Of a stretch of DNA of 64,000 nucleotides, positions 17,465 to 30,934 are shown piece by piece. How positions within the stretch are numbered: the first letter of the stretch is position 1; the number at the start of each line of letters is the position of its first letter. This stretch comes from Antarctobacter heliothermus (lineage in GTDB: Bacteria; Pseudomonadota; Alphaproteobacteria; Rhodobacterales; Rhodobacteraceae): assembly GCF_900188425.1 (NCBI RefSeq), contig NZ_FZON01000020.1:1-64000 (forward strand), read 5' to 3'. The translations under genes and the position numbers were made by a program. Under the pieces are notes generated by a model. That model ran no database searches and was not told the DNA's origin. It saw nothing but the letters and a program-made list of their open reading frames with translations.

Positions 17465-17799
17465 GTGAGCGCCTGTCCCGTGGTCGCCGTGTTACCTGTG
17501 GGCGCAGCGTTGTGCGCCTTCTGCCATCTATCCCCAGATGCCACGAAGTGTATGGCACGAATCGAGTCTGTCAAAAAGAGCGATTTGTTGTGATTTGTAA
17601 TGATCAAGGGGGAATTGGCGGGATTCTGCCCACTGTCGCCGAACTGTGGCGCGATTGCGCAGGCCTGACATGTTTTGGCCACGGTCGACATGCTGGCATA
17701 AATGTGAATAGACAGATGCATCGCCCTGTCTGCACTGTAGAGTTCGGGAAATGGTCGTAAAATGGTTGGTCTATGAAGGATTTGGGGAAGGAATTGGGA
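17465..17799. other. 335-bp divergent promoter region
   Basis: Separates the DUF882 gene from the L,D-transpeptidase gene. It contains a clear leftward promoter (17547-17574) and probably a rightward one (TTGGCC at 17675 with CATAAA at 17697 is the best candidate seen). No gene is evident. Confidence 0.55.
17547..17574 (-). promoter_or_regulatory. Promoter of the DUF882 gene
   Basis: On the minus strand TTGACA (17574-17569), 16-bp spacer, TACACT (17552-17547), about 85 bp upstream of the start codon. Confidence 0.6.
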
Positions 17800-19428
17800 A
17801 TGCACATCAGCAACAAGCGGGCCGTATTGCGGTCCGTTGTCGTGGCCGGTGCGGTCTGGTTTGGTGCGGCGCTGCCTTTGGCGGCGCAGGATGGTCTGAC
17901 ACTTAAGGTCACCGCGTTCAAACAGGCCGTTGCCGAAAGCATCGCCGACAATGACAGCGTGGCCGCGTTTTATCGCTCCCGCGATTTCGAACCGATCTGG
18001 ACCGGGGCCGGGGACGCGGACCGCGCCCGCAGGCTGGCGCTGATCGAGGCGTTCTCGCTTGCCGATGTGCATGGCCTGCCCGCCAACCGCTACAACGCCC
18101 AGAGCCTGCTGAACCGTATGGCGCAGGCGGGTGACGGCCGGTCCCGCGGTTTGCTGGAGGTCGAGCTGACCCGCACCTTCATCCAGTTTGCCAACGACCT
18201 GCAAACCGGCGTTCTGGACCCCGGCAAGATCATCGACGATATCAAGCGTGAATTGCCGCGCCGCGATCCGCAGATGCTGTTGACCCGGTTGACCGAAGAA
18301 AACCCGTCAGCCGTGTTCCTGAGCCTGGTGCCCAACAGCCCCGAATACACCCGCCTGATGCGCGCCAAGCTGCGGATGGAACACAAGATCCGCCAGGGCG
18401 GCTGGGGGCCGACGGTCTCTGCCGGCAGCCTGCGTCCGGGCAATACCGGCAACGCGGTTGTGGCCCTGCGCAATCGGCTGGCCCTGATGGGGTATATGAA
18501 ACCGTCGCTCAGCATGTCCTATGACAGCGAAGTGGAAGCCGCGGTCCGTGAGTTCCAGGAAGATCATGCGCTGCCGATGGACGGTGTGGCAGGTGGTGGC
18601 ACCATGCGCGCCATCAACGTCGCGCCCGAAGAGCGGCTGAAATCGATCATGGTCGCGATGGAGCGCGAACGCTGGCTGAACCTGCCCGAGGGGCGAGGCA
18701 AACGCCATGTTCTGGTCAATCTGGTCGATTTCCACGCCCAGATCATTGACGACGACAAGCTGACCTTTGAGACAAAATCGGTCATCGGCCATCAGGCGCG
18801 AGACCGGCGCACGCCCGAATTTTCGGATGTGATGGAACATATGGTCATCAACCCGTACTGGTATGTGCCGCAGTCGATCATCCGGGGCGAATACCTGCCG
18901 GCGCTGCGCAACAACCCCTACGCGGTCGGGCATCTGGAATTTGTGGACTATCGCGGGCGCGTGGTCAGCCGGGCCGCTGCGGCATCCTACGCGGCGTCGG
19001 GTGGGGCATTCCCCTACACGATGCGCCAGCCGCCGGGGCCGGGCAACGCGCTGGGGACAGTAAAGTTCATGTTCCCGAACGCCTATGCCATCTATCTGCA
19101 CGACACGCCGTCACAGCATCTGTTCTCGCGTGAAGTGCGCACCTTCAGCCATGGTTGCATCCGGCTCGACGATCCGCATGACTTTGCCTATGCGCTGCTG
19201 GCCAAGCAGATCGACGACCCCGAAACCTATTTCCAGACCACGCTGCGCTCTGGTCAGAACACCAAGGTGCCGCTGGAAACGCCGGTGCCGGTGCATCTGA
19301 TCTATCGCACCGCCTTTACCAAGGCGAAGGGCCAGATGAACTATCGCGACGATGTCTATGGCCGCGATCAGATCCTGTGGCGTGCCTTGAACGACGAAGG
19401 GGTGGCCCTGCGGTCGGGGCGCAGCTAA
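17800..19428 (+). CDS. Murein L,D-transpeptidase (YcbB-like, YkuD fold)
   Basis: 542 residues from ATG 17800; an in-frame ATG at 17773 would add nine residues before the signal peptide. Signal: SVVVAGAVWFGAALPLAAQ. Next comes a helical domain of about 200 residues, then a peptidoglycan-binding domain (RPGNTGNAVVALRNRLALMG, VEAAVREFQEDHALPMDGV). The catalytic YkuD domain has HVLVNLVDFHAQI, and its active site is FSHGCIRLDDP with His451 and Cys453. It makes 3-3 cross-links in peptidoglycan. It is divergent from the DUF882 gene, pointing to a shared wall-remodelling task. Confidence 0.92.
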   Translation: MHISNKRAVLRSVVVAGAVWFGAALPLAAQDGLTLKVTAFKQAVAESIADNDSVAAFYRSRDFEPIWTGAGDADRARRLALIEAFSLADVHGLPANRYNAQSLLNRMAQAGDGRSRGLLEVELTRTFIQFANDLQTGVLDPGKIIDDIKRELPRRDPQMLLTRLTEENPSAVFLSLVPNSPEYTRLMRAKLRMEHKIRQGGWGPTVSAGSLRPGNTGNAVVALRNRLALMGYMKPSLSMSYDSEVEAAVREFQEDHALPMDGVAGGGTMRAINVAPEERLKSIMVAMERERWLNLPEGRGKRHVLVNLVDFHAQIIDDDKLTFETKSVIGHQARDRRTPEFSDVMEHMVINPYWYVPQSIIRGEYLPALRNNPYAVGHLEFVDYRGRVVSRAAAASYAASGGAFPYTMRQPPGPGNALGTVKFMFPNAYAIYLHDTPSQHLFSREVRTFSHGCIRLDDPHDFAYALLAKQIDDPETYFQTTLRSGQNTKVPLETPVPVHLIYRTAFTKAKGQMNYRDDVYGRDQILWRALNDEGVALRSGRS

Positions 19429-19468
19429 ACCTGCCCCGGACTGAGCCGCGCTTTGTCCGGGAGAACAC

Positions 19469-20560
19469 ATGCCTTATACTATCGAAGACATCGCCAACGC
19501 CCTCGGTATGACTGCCGAGGGCGATCTTATGTTGACCGTCAGCGGGCTGGCCGAACCGGCGGATGCCGGGCCAGAGCACCTGGCGCTTGCGTCGCGGCCT
19601 GAATACATCGCTGCCCTGGGACGGGGCCGCGCGCGCACCGCGCTGCTGGCGGCAGGCACGGACTGGCGGGCGCTGGGGCTGGAGGCGGCGATCCTGGCCG
19701 ACCGTCCGCGCTATGCCATGGCGGGGTTGACCGCGATGATGGACCCCGGAGCGGGCTACGGCCCCGGCATCCACCCGCAAACGGTGATCGACGCCTCGGC
19801 GGATTTGAGCGAAGGCGTGTCCGTCGGGCCGTTCACGGTGATCGAGGCGGGTGCCCGGATCGGGGCTGGATCGGTGATCGGGCCGCAGGTTTATGTCGGG
19901 CGCGATGTGGTGATCGGCGCGGGGTCCATGCTGCACAGTGGCGTGCGGATCATGGCGCGGGTGGCGATCGGCGACCGTTTCATCGCACAGCCCAATGTGG
20001 TCATCGGCGGCGACGGGTTTTCCTTTGTCACACCCGAGGTGTCGGGCGTGGAAAAGGCGCGCGCCTCCCTGGGTGGCGAAGGCACCGACAGCGTGCAGAC
20101 TTGGGCACGCATTGCCAGCCTGGGGGCGGTGACTATCGGTTGTGATGTCGAGATCGGCGCCGGGTCGACGGTGGACAAGGGCACCATCCGCGACACACGC
20201 ATCGGCGACGGCACCAAGCTGGATAACCTTGTGCAGATCGGCCACAACGTTGTCATCGGGCGCAACTGTCTGCTGTGCGCCAATGCGGCTGTCGCGGGGT
20301 CGACCGTGATCGGCAACAATGTGGTGCTGGGCGGCAAGGTCGGGGTGTCGGACAACCTGCGCATTGGCGACGGTGCCATCCTTGGCGGGGCCACGGTGGC
20401 GCTGTCCAATGTGCCTGCGGGTCGGGTGATGCTGGGCTATCCGGCCATGAAGATGGAGGCCCATGTCGAGGCCTACAAAGGTTTGCGCCGGCTTCCGCGG
20501 CTGTTCCGCGACGTCGCGGAGATCAAGAAATCGGTTTCAAAGCTCATGGGAAATGACTAA
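19469..20560 (+). CDS. lpxD: UDP-3-O-acylglucosamine N-acyltransferase LpxD
   Basis: 363 residues. The N-terminal uridine-binding domain (about 1-100) is followed by hexapeptide repeats of a left-handed beta-helix (IGAGSVIGPQVYVGRDVVIG, IGDRFIAQPNVVIGGDGF). The catalytic His is in VQIGHNVVIG. It adds the N-linked hydroxyacyl chain in lipid A synthesis. It is followed at 37 bp by an acyl carrier protein and a ketoacyl synthase rather than by the fabZ-lpxA order found in enterobacteria. That suggests the ACP/KAS supply or modify acyl chains for lipid A or another envelope lipid. Confidence 0.95.
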   Translation: MPYTIEDIANALGMTAEGDLMLTVSGLAEPADAGPEHLALASRPEYIAALGRGRARTALLAAGTDWRALGLEAAILADRPRYAMAGLTAMMDPGAGYGPGIHPQTVIDASADLSEGVSVGPFTVIEAGARIGAGSVIGPQVYVGRDVVIGAGSMLHSGVRIMARVAIGDRFIAQPNVVIGGDGFSFVTPEVSGVEKARASLGGEGTDSVQTWARIASLGAVTIGCDVEIGAGSTVDKGTIRDTRIGDGTKLDNLVQIGHNVVIGRNCLLCANAAVAGSTVIGNNVVLGGKVGVSDNLRIGDGAILGGATVALSNVPAGRVMLGYPAMKMEAHVEAYKGLRRLPRLFRDVAEIKKSVSKLMGND

Positions 20561-20597
20561 GTGTCCGGCAATTCTGGACAAGCGTGAGGCCAAGATC

Positions 20598-20858
20598 ATG
20601 GACGTCAGGAAACAGGTTCTTCAGATCATTGCGGACCAGGCGATGCTGGATGTCTCGGACGTGTCGATGGACAGCACGCCCGAGGATCTGGGCATCGACT
20701 CGCTGGGTCTGGTCGAGGCGATCTTTTCCATCGAAGAGCAGTTCGACATCTCGGTGCCGTTCAACGCGAATGATCCGTCTGAGTCGGATTTCGATATTTC
20801 GTCCGTCGCAAAGATCGTCGAAGGCATCGAAAAACTGATCGCCGAGCAGAAGACGTGA
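20598..20858 (+). CDS. Acyl carrier protein (specialised, lpxD-linked)
   Basis: 86 residues. The phosphopantetheine attachment serine is Ser35 in LGIDSLGLVEAIF, and the helix FDISVPFNANDPSESDFDISSV follows. It differs from the housekeeping AcpP consensus (DSLDTVEL) and is encoded between lpxD and a KAS gene, so it is probably a dedicated carrier. ATG 20598 is used. Its stop overlaps the KAS start (GTGA), so the two products are made in concert. AcpXL-like function in very-long-chain acyl transfer is possible but unproven. Confidence 0.88.
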   Translation: MDVRKQVLQIIADQAMLDVSDVSMDSTPEDLGIDSLGLVEAIFSIEEQFDISVPFNANDPSESDFDISSVAKIVEGIEKLIAEQKT

Positions 20859-22063
20859 AACGGGTCGTCATTACCGGGGCGGGCACGATCAACGCGCTTG
20901 GCCAGGATGTGCCTGCCACGTTCGAGGCGATGCGCGAGGGGCGGTGCGGCATCGGGGAACTGGAGTTCCGCGACGTCGAGCGTCTGGCGATCCGCATCGG
21001 CGGGCAGGTCAAGGGATTTGAGCCGGAGACGGTTTTTAACCGCCAGCAGATGGCGCTGTATGATCGGTTCACCCAGTTCACCCTGCTGGCGGCGCGTGAG
21101 GCGGTGGCGCAGTCGGGTCTGGAGTTCAAGGGCGACCTTGCCGACAGTTCCGGGGTGGTGCTGGGCACATCCGGCGGCGGGATGACCACGCTGGATGACA
21201 ATTACCGCGCCGTCTACGAAGAGGGCAAGAACCGCGTTCACCCCTTTATCGTGCCCAAGCTGATGAACAACGCCGCGACCAGCCATGTGAGCATGGAATT
21301 CAACGTCAAGGGGCCGAGCTTTACCGTGGCGACCGCCTGCGCCAGTTCCAACCACGCGATGGGGCAGGCGTTCAACATGATCCGGTCGGGGATGTGTACC
21401 GCCATGATCACCGGCGGGTCTGAATCGATGCTGTGCTTTGGCGGGGTCAAGGCCTGGGAAGGTCTGCGGGTCATGTCCAAGGATGCGTGCCGTCCGTTTT
21501 CCGCCACCCGCAATGGCATGGTTCAGGGCGAGGGCGCCGGGGTCTTTGTGTTTGAGGAGTATGAGCACGCGCGGGCCCGCGGGGCCGAGATCTTGGGCGA
21601 GGTGCTGGGGTTTGCCATGACCTCGGACGCGTCGGACATCGTGATGCCTTCGAAACACGGGGCCGCGCGGGCCATATCGGGCGCGCTGCGCGACGCACGA
21701 GTGGAAAAGACGCGGGTGGGGTATATCAACGCCCACGGCACCGGCACGGCGGCCAACGACAAGACGGAATGCGCCGCCGTGGCAGACGTGTTTGGCACCC
21801 ATGCGGATGACCTGATGATCTCCTCCACCAAGTCGATGCACGGCCACCTGATTGGCGGCACCGGGGCGGTGGAGTTGTTGGCTTGCCTGATGGCGCTGAA
21901 GGACGGTGTGATCGCGCCGACCATCGGTTATGAGGAACCGGACCCGGAATGCGCGCTGGACGTGGTGCCGAATGAGGCGCGTGAGGCCGAGGTGGATGTG
22001 GTGCTGTCGAACGCCTTTGCCTTTGGCGGGCTGAACGCGGTGCTGGTGCTGGGGCGCGCCTGA
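20855..22063 (+). CDS. Beta-ketoacyl-ACP synthase, FabF/KAS II family
   Basis: 402 residues from a GTG start overlapping the ACP stop. The condensing triad is intact: Cys162 in TVATACASSNHAMG, His294 in YINAHGTGTAANDKTE and His331 in STKSMHGHLIGGTGAVE. NGMVQGEGAGVFVFEEYEHA is also conserved. It would condense malonyl-ACP with an acyl primer. Its coupling to the adjacent ACP and lpxD suggests a dedicated acyl-chain pathway rather than bulk fatty-acid synthesis. Confidence 0.92.
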   Translation: MKRVVITGAGTINALGQDVPATFEAMREGRCGIGELEFRDVERLAIRIGGQVKGFEPETVFNRQQMALYDRFTQFTLLAAREAVAQSGLEFKGDLADSSGVVLGTSGGGMTTLDDNYRAVYEEGKNRVHPFIVPKLMNNAATSHVSMEFNVKGPSFTVATACASSNHAMGQAFNMIRSGMCTAMITGGSESMLCFGGVKAWEGLRVMSKDACRPFSATRNGMVQGEGAGVFVFEEYEHARARGAEILGEVLGFAMTSDASDIVMPSKHGAARAISGALRDARVEKTRVGYINAHGTGTAANDKTECAAVADVFGTHADDLMISSTKSMHGHLIGGTGAVELLACLMALKDGVIAPTIGYEEPDPECALDVVPNEAREAEVDVVLSNAFAFGGLNAVLVLGRA

Positions 22064-22138
22064 TCTTGCGGTGATCCAATTGTGCGCCTTGCGGCGCGCC
22101 GGGTGTCTCGGCGGTGGCCTTTGGCCACCCCCTCGGAG

Positions 22139-22193
22139 GCGGGGCGCTGCCCCGGCGCTGCGCTCCCCCGGGAGTATTTTAGCAAAGAAGAAG
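22139..22193 (+). repeat. Dispersed intergenic hairpin repeat, copy A
   Basis: GGGGCGCTGCCCC hairpin, a GC-rich middle, then CCCCCGGGAGTATTTT and AGCAAAGAAGAAG. It lies between the converging KAS and mnmA genes. The same architecture recurs at 36957-37020 (minus), 41360-41424 and 51321-51380. Confidence 0.75.
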
Positions 22194-22227
22194 TCGGGGG
22201 CAGTTTGTGGGTCGCCCCGTCTGTTGC

Positions 22228-23370
22228 TCAGTGTCCGCGCCAGATCCAGCCGCCGCCAAAGATGCGGGAGCCTTCGGGGGCGTAGAAGACGCAAGCCTGA
22301 CCCGGGCTGACGCCCTCTTCGGCGACGACCAGTTCGACCTCGGCCTCGGTGTCCGAGATCGGGCGCACGATGGCCTCACGCGGCGGGCGGGTGGAGCGGA
22401 CCTTGACGTTCAGTTGCCATTCCTTCTGGCTGGTGAAGGGGACGTCCCCAAGCCAGTTGATTTCGCGCACCGGGACCGTGCGGGTGGCCAGCAGGTCTTT
22501 GGGCCCGACGATCACGCGGCGCGTGTCCACGTCCAGTTTCACCACATAGAGCGGATCGGCCAGCCCGCCGATGCCAAGGCCGCGACGTTGGCCGATGGTA
22601 TAGTGGATCACGCCGTTGTGTTCGCCCAGAACGCGACCGTCCACATGCACGATTTCGCCCGGTTCCGCGGACCCGGGACGCAGTTTTTCGATCACGGCGG
22701 CGTAATTGCCGTCGGGGACAAAGCAGATGTCCTGACTGTCCGGTTTCATCGCCACGCTCAGCCCGTATTTCGCCGCCAGCGCGCGGGTGTCATCCTTTGA
22801 CGGCAGATGTCCCAGCGGAAAGCGCAGGAAGTCGAGCTGCTGCGGCGTGGTCGAGAACAGGAAATAGCTTTGATCGCGCGAGGCGTCAGCGGCGGAATGC
22901 AGCTCCGCCCCCTGTGTGCCCGTCATGCGCTGGATGTAGTGGCCGGTGGCCATGCAATCGGCCTCGAGATCCTTGGCGGTCTCAAGAAGATCCTTGAATT
23001 TTACACGTTCATTGCAACGGATGCAGGGCACTGGCGTGGCACCGCCCAGGTAGCTGTCGGCAAATTCATCGATCACCGCCTCGCGGAAGATGTTCTCATA
23101 GTCGAGGACGTAGTGCGGGAAGCCCATTTCCTCGGCCACGCGGCGCGCATCGTGAATGTCTATGCCGGCGCAGCACGCCCCCTTTTTAGCCAGTGCAGCA
23201 CCGTGATCGTAGAGTTGCAGGGTCACGCCGATGACGTCATACCCCTCTTCTTTCAGCATCGCGGCCACGACAGAGCTGTCGACGCCACCGGACATGGCGA
23301 CGACGACGCGGGTTTCCGACGGCGGTTTGGGCAGGCCCAGCGAATTCAGCGGGCGCGTGTCGAGGGGCAT
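22228..23370 (-). CDS. mnmA: tRNA-specific 2-thiouridylase MnmA
   Basis: 380 residues. The PP-loop [20 protein letters not shown] binds ATP. The catalytic cysteine pair is visible as [14 protein letters not shown] and [10 protein letters not shown]. The central domain has GHYIQRM, and the C-terminal barrel ends [20 protein letters not shown]. It 2-thiolates U34 of tRNA-Lys, -Glu and -Gln. It is divergent from sciP and ends beside a dispersed hairpin repeat. Confidence 0.96.
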   Translation of the reverse strand: MPLDTRPLNSLGLPKPPSETRVVVAMSGGVDSSVVAAMLKEEGYDVIGVTLQLYDHGAALAKKGACCAGIDIHDARRVAEEMGFPHYVLDYENIFREAVIDEFADSYLGGATPVPCIRCNERVKFKDLLETAKDLEADCMATGHYIQRMTGTQGAELHSAADASRDQSYFLFSTTPQQLDFLRFPLGHLPSKDDTRALAAKYGLSVAMKPDSQDICFVPDGNYAAVIEKLRPGSAEPGEIVHVDGRVLGEHNGVIHYTIGQRRGLGIGGLADPLYVVKLDVDTRRVIVGPKDLLATRTVPVREINWLGDVPFTSQKEWQLNVKVRSTRPPREAIVRPISDTEAEVELVVAEEGVSPGQACVFYAPEGSRIFGGGWIWRGH

Positions 23371-23493
23371 GGCGACTCTCCTTGGAATGCGCGGAATATA
23401 GGAAAATCCGAACTACTCTCAAGGGGGGCATTTCAGTGGTCGTTAAGTGCCGCGTGCGTTTATGGCCGCCACCGAAGTGTTGGAGTGCCGAAA

Positions 23494-23772
23494 ATGTACC
23501 TCAAGAAGATCGAAGGTCCGCGCGCGGTCAGGTTGCCGGAGGGCAGCACCATGACACGCGCTGACCTGCCTCCGAAGGAAACCCGGCGATGGGTCGCGTC
23601 GCGCAAGGCGGCGGTGGTCAGGGCCGTCACGTTCGGGCTGTTGACCCATGATCAGGCCAAAGACCACTACAGTCTCAGCGATGAAGAGTTGCTGGAATGG
23701 GTCCAGGCGGCAACACGGCACGGCGAAGATGCGCTGAAGGTCACACGCGTGCAAAAATATCGGCAACCTTGA
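23494..23772 (+). CDS. sciP: CtrA inhibitor SciP (DUF1153)
   Basis: 92 residues, beginning MYLKKIEGPRAVRLPEGSTM and containing RWVASRKAAVVRAVTFGLLT and YSLSDEELLEWVQAATRHG. This is the helix-turn-helix DUF1153 protein that, in Caulobacter, binds CtrA and blocks its activation of promoters. It sits directly upstream of ctrA (94-bp gap), an arrangement common in Rhodobacterales. An upstream ATG (to 22807) only extends into mnmA antisense. Confidence 0.92.
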   Translation: MYLKKIEGPRAVRLPEGSTMTRADLPPKETRRWVASRKAAVVRAVTFGLLTHDQAKDHYSLSDEELLEWVQAATRHGEDALKVTRVQKYRQP

Positions 23773-23810
23773 GTTGAATTGCGTCTCTGGACGGGTATGG
23801 TAAGGGGGCG

Positions 23811-23816
23811 TTAACC
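23811..23816 (+). promoter_or_regulatory. Possible CtrA half-site upstream of ctrA
   Basis: TTAACC lies about 56 bp upstream of the ctrA start. It matches the left half of the CtrA box (TTAA-N7-TTAA); no proper second half is seen. Autoregulation is plausible but not shown. Confidence 0.3.
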
Positions 23817-23866
23817 TTTTTCGCTCAGGTTGTATCTCAACCGAAGACAATGCCCGGAGACAGCAC

Positions 23867-28996
<5,130 letters not shown>

Positions 28997-29097
28997 GCGC
29001 GAAGCGCCTAAAACCCGGTAGTTTCAGCCTGTTAGATCCGGTTCGGAACCGCGGCAGTCAACGAGCGTTCTTCAGGAGATCCGTTTTGTTCTCAAAT

Positions 29098-29112
29098 GTT
29101 CTCATTAAGTTC
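29098..29112. promoter_or_regulatory. LexA-type SOS box
   Basis: GTTC-TCATTAA-GTTC is a perfect GTTC-N7-GTTC direct repeat, the alphaproteobacterial LexA box. It lies 62 bp upstream of the small membrane gene at 29174. A further GTTC at 29088 has N6 spacing to the first half-site. Confidence 0.7.
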
Positions 29113-29173
29113 TTTACACGACGTTAATGATATGAGAACAAAGGGTCAACAAACGGAACATTGGAGAGACGCC

Positions 29174-29296
29174 ATGATCGACACCGTCAAGACCGCCTTG
29201 CACCGCCAGAACGCGACGCTCTGGCAGGATACCGTTGGTGTCATCTCTCTGGTGGTGATCTTTGTCGGCGCGTTGCACCTACCCTCCGTTTTCTGA
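29174..29296 (+). CDS. 40-residue membrane micropeptide behind an SOS box
   Basis: 40 residues from ATG 29174, with GGAGAG six bases before it. The upstream in-frame ATG at 29132 is not preceded by a ribosome site. The chain has an amphipathic start (MIDTVKTALHRQNATLWQD) and one transmembrane helix (TVGVISLVVIFVGALHLPSV). A LexA-type box lies in its promoter. SOS-induced single-span peptides such as Caulobacter SidA (division inhibitor) and E. coli TisB are functional precedents but not recognisable homologues. It is transcribed as a monocistron ending at a terminator at 29427. Confidence 0.7.
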   Translation: MIDTVKTALHRQNATLWQDTVGVISLVVIFVGALHLPSVF

Positions 29297-29426
29297 GTTT
29301 CTGCCTGCGTGTCTGTAGCCCGGATTAGTCGCATGTCACCTGTCCCGATGTGCAACCTGTCCCCCAATCGGTTTTCCTGCCTGTAACCGATCACGATCCG
29401 GGGCCCTGCAGATCGACACGCTCCTT

Positions 29427-29467
29427 GCCGCCGCCTCCCTGTCCCGGAGTGCGGCGGTTTTTTTTTG
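29427..29467 (+). terminator. Terminator after the micropeptide gene
   Basis: CCGCCGC (29428-29434) pairs with GCGGCGG (29451-29457), followed by a run of nine or more T. The stem has a large loop. Confidence 0.75.
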
Positions 29468-29480
29468 GCGGTCCGGTGTT

Positions 29481-30884
29481 TCAGAACCGATAGGCCAATC
29501 GCAATCCGCCCCAATGCCGTCCGCGCAGGGTGATCGGGGCGGACAGATCCTTCATCATCACAAATTCGCCGCCGCCCATGTCGCGCCGGTAAACCTGCAG
29601 CAGGAACGGCCTGGTATTGCGCCCGGCCTTCAACCCCACGCGATCGTCAAAGATCCGGCGATTGCGGCAATGCGCGGCGTTCCAGACTGGGTCCGCCCCT
29701 TGTGGCTGCGAAAACTTGTGGTTGTGCGTCGGCAGATAGCCGTTTGTATCGACCGCGGCACAAAAGACGATCCGTGTGTCGCGGTCCAGCAACGGTTCCT
29801 GAATGGGCGGCAGGATCTGGTCCATGACGGCGGTGAAAGGGGCCAGCACCTGCTGAGGATTGGTGCCATTGATCGGGCGATATGTGTGCGCGAACAGATC
29901 GGCCTCTGTGAGGCGGCCATGATCCAGCGCATGGGCCATCGCCTGTGCCACCTGACCCGCCAGATCCTGCACCAGGGTGATCATCGGCCCATCCGCCCCA
30001 TCGCCGCCCAGGGCGACGGCGTGCTGCAGGATTCTCTCGGACGTGTCGACCAGGGTAATGCAACGGCGCGTCGCCTCATCCACGTCGGCGGCGACCTTGG
30101 ACACGGAAACCGAAACCCGGTCCACTGCGCCACGCGTGCTGTCGACGGCAGATTTGGCCTGTGCGGCCTCATCCGACAGGGCCAGCGCGCCACCCCGCAT
30201 CGCCCCGATCCCCTGTTCGATTTCCGAAAGCGCGCGATCCGTGTCGCCTGCGTTTTCCAGAACCGCATCCGCCTGCAATGCGGTTGTCTGTGCTTCTCGG
30301 TGCAGGCGCGACATCCAGTCGGCCAGGCGCGCGACGGTCGTGTCGATCTTTTTGGCGGCATCGGCGGTCTTCTGGCTGAGATCCTGAACCGACTCCGCGA
30401 CGATGGCAAACCCCTTGCCCGCCTGTCCGGCGCGCGCGGCCTCTATCTTGGCGTTGACCGCAAGGATATGGACCTGCCAGGCAATGTCAGAGATCAGCGT
30501 GTTGGACGTCTGGACTGCGTTCAGCATATCCTCGACCTCGGTGCTGCCAGCGTGGACCGCGCGCACCCATTCGGCCAGAACCTGCGATTTTTGTCCAGTT
30601 TCGCCAATCGTCCGGACCGAGGATTGCACCCGTGCCAGTGTCACCTCTGCCGTATCGGACATTTTCTGCACGGCGTCGTGCATCCGGGCGCTGACCTCGG
30701 ACAGGTCAGCGGTCTGGCCACCTACCTGTGTCAATTCTGTCAAATGCTGGCTGCATCTCTGATCAAGATCTGTCAGGAAACCGCCGATATCCACCGTTTC
30801 CCGGCCCAGGCTGGTCGCGGCCTCTGTCAGGCGCGCCAGTTCCCGGTCGCGGTCCGGAGCGGACATATCTGTCGAGTGATGCAT
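29481..30884 (-). CDS. Soluble methyl-accepting chemotaxis protein
   Basis: 467 residues with no transmembrane helix. A coiled-coil signalling domain carries the hairpin tip IEAARAGQAGKGFAIVAESVQDLSQKT, where CheA and CheW bind. Heptad-like helices follow to about residue 320. The C-terminal sensor module contains VDTNGYLPTHNHKFSQPQ, CRNRRIFDDRVGL and RPFLLQVYRRDMGGG, a block found in other alphaproteobacterial chemoreceptors. It would report a cytoplasmic signal to the chemotaxis array. The ligand is unknown. A start at the second Met (residue 7) is possible. No che genes are near. Confidence 0.85.
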   Translation of the reverse strand: MHHSTDMSAPDRDRELARLTEAATSLGRETVDIGGFLTDLDQRCSQHLTELTQVGGQTADLSEVSARMHDAVQKMSDTAEVTLARVQSSVRTIGETGQKSQVLAEWVRAVHAGSTEVEDMLNAVQTSNTLISDIAWQVHILAVNAKIEAARAGQAGKGFAIVAESVQDLSQKTADAAKKIDTTVARLADWMSRLHREAQTTALQADAVLENAGDTDRALSEIEQGIGAMRGGALALSDEAAQAKSAVDSTRGAVDRVSVSVSKVAADVDEATRRCITLVDTSERILQHAVALGGDGADGPMITLVQDLAGQVAQAMAHALDHGRLTEADLFAHTYRPINGTNPQQVLAPFTAVMDQILPPIQEPLLDRDTRIVFCAAVDTNGYLPTHNHKFSQPQGADPVWNAAHCRNRRIFDDRVGLKAGRNTRPFLLQVYRRDMGGGEFVMMKDLSAPITLRGRHWGGLRLAYRF

Positions 30885-30934
30885 GGCCTGCCTCTGCTTT
30901 TTTCCCTGACTAGCGCAGGAAAACCAACAGAGGA

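Noticed and set aside
29088-29101. Alternative SOS box using GTTC at 29088
   Set aside because: Its spacing to the next GTTC is N6; the pair at 29098-29112 has the correct N7.
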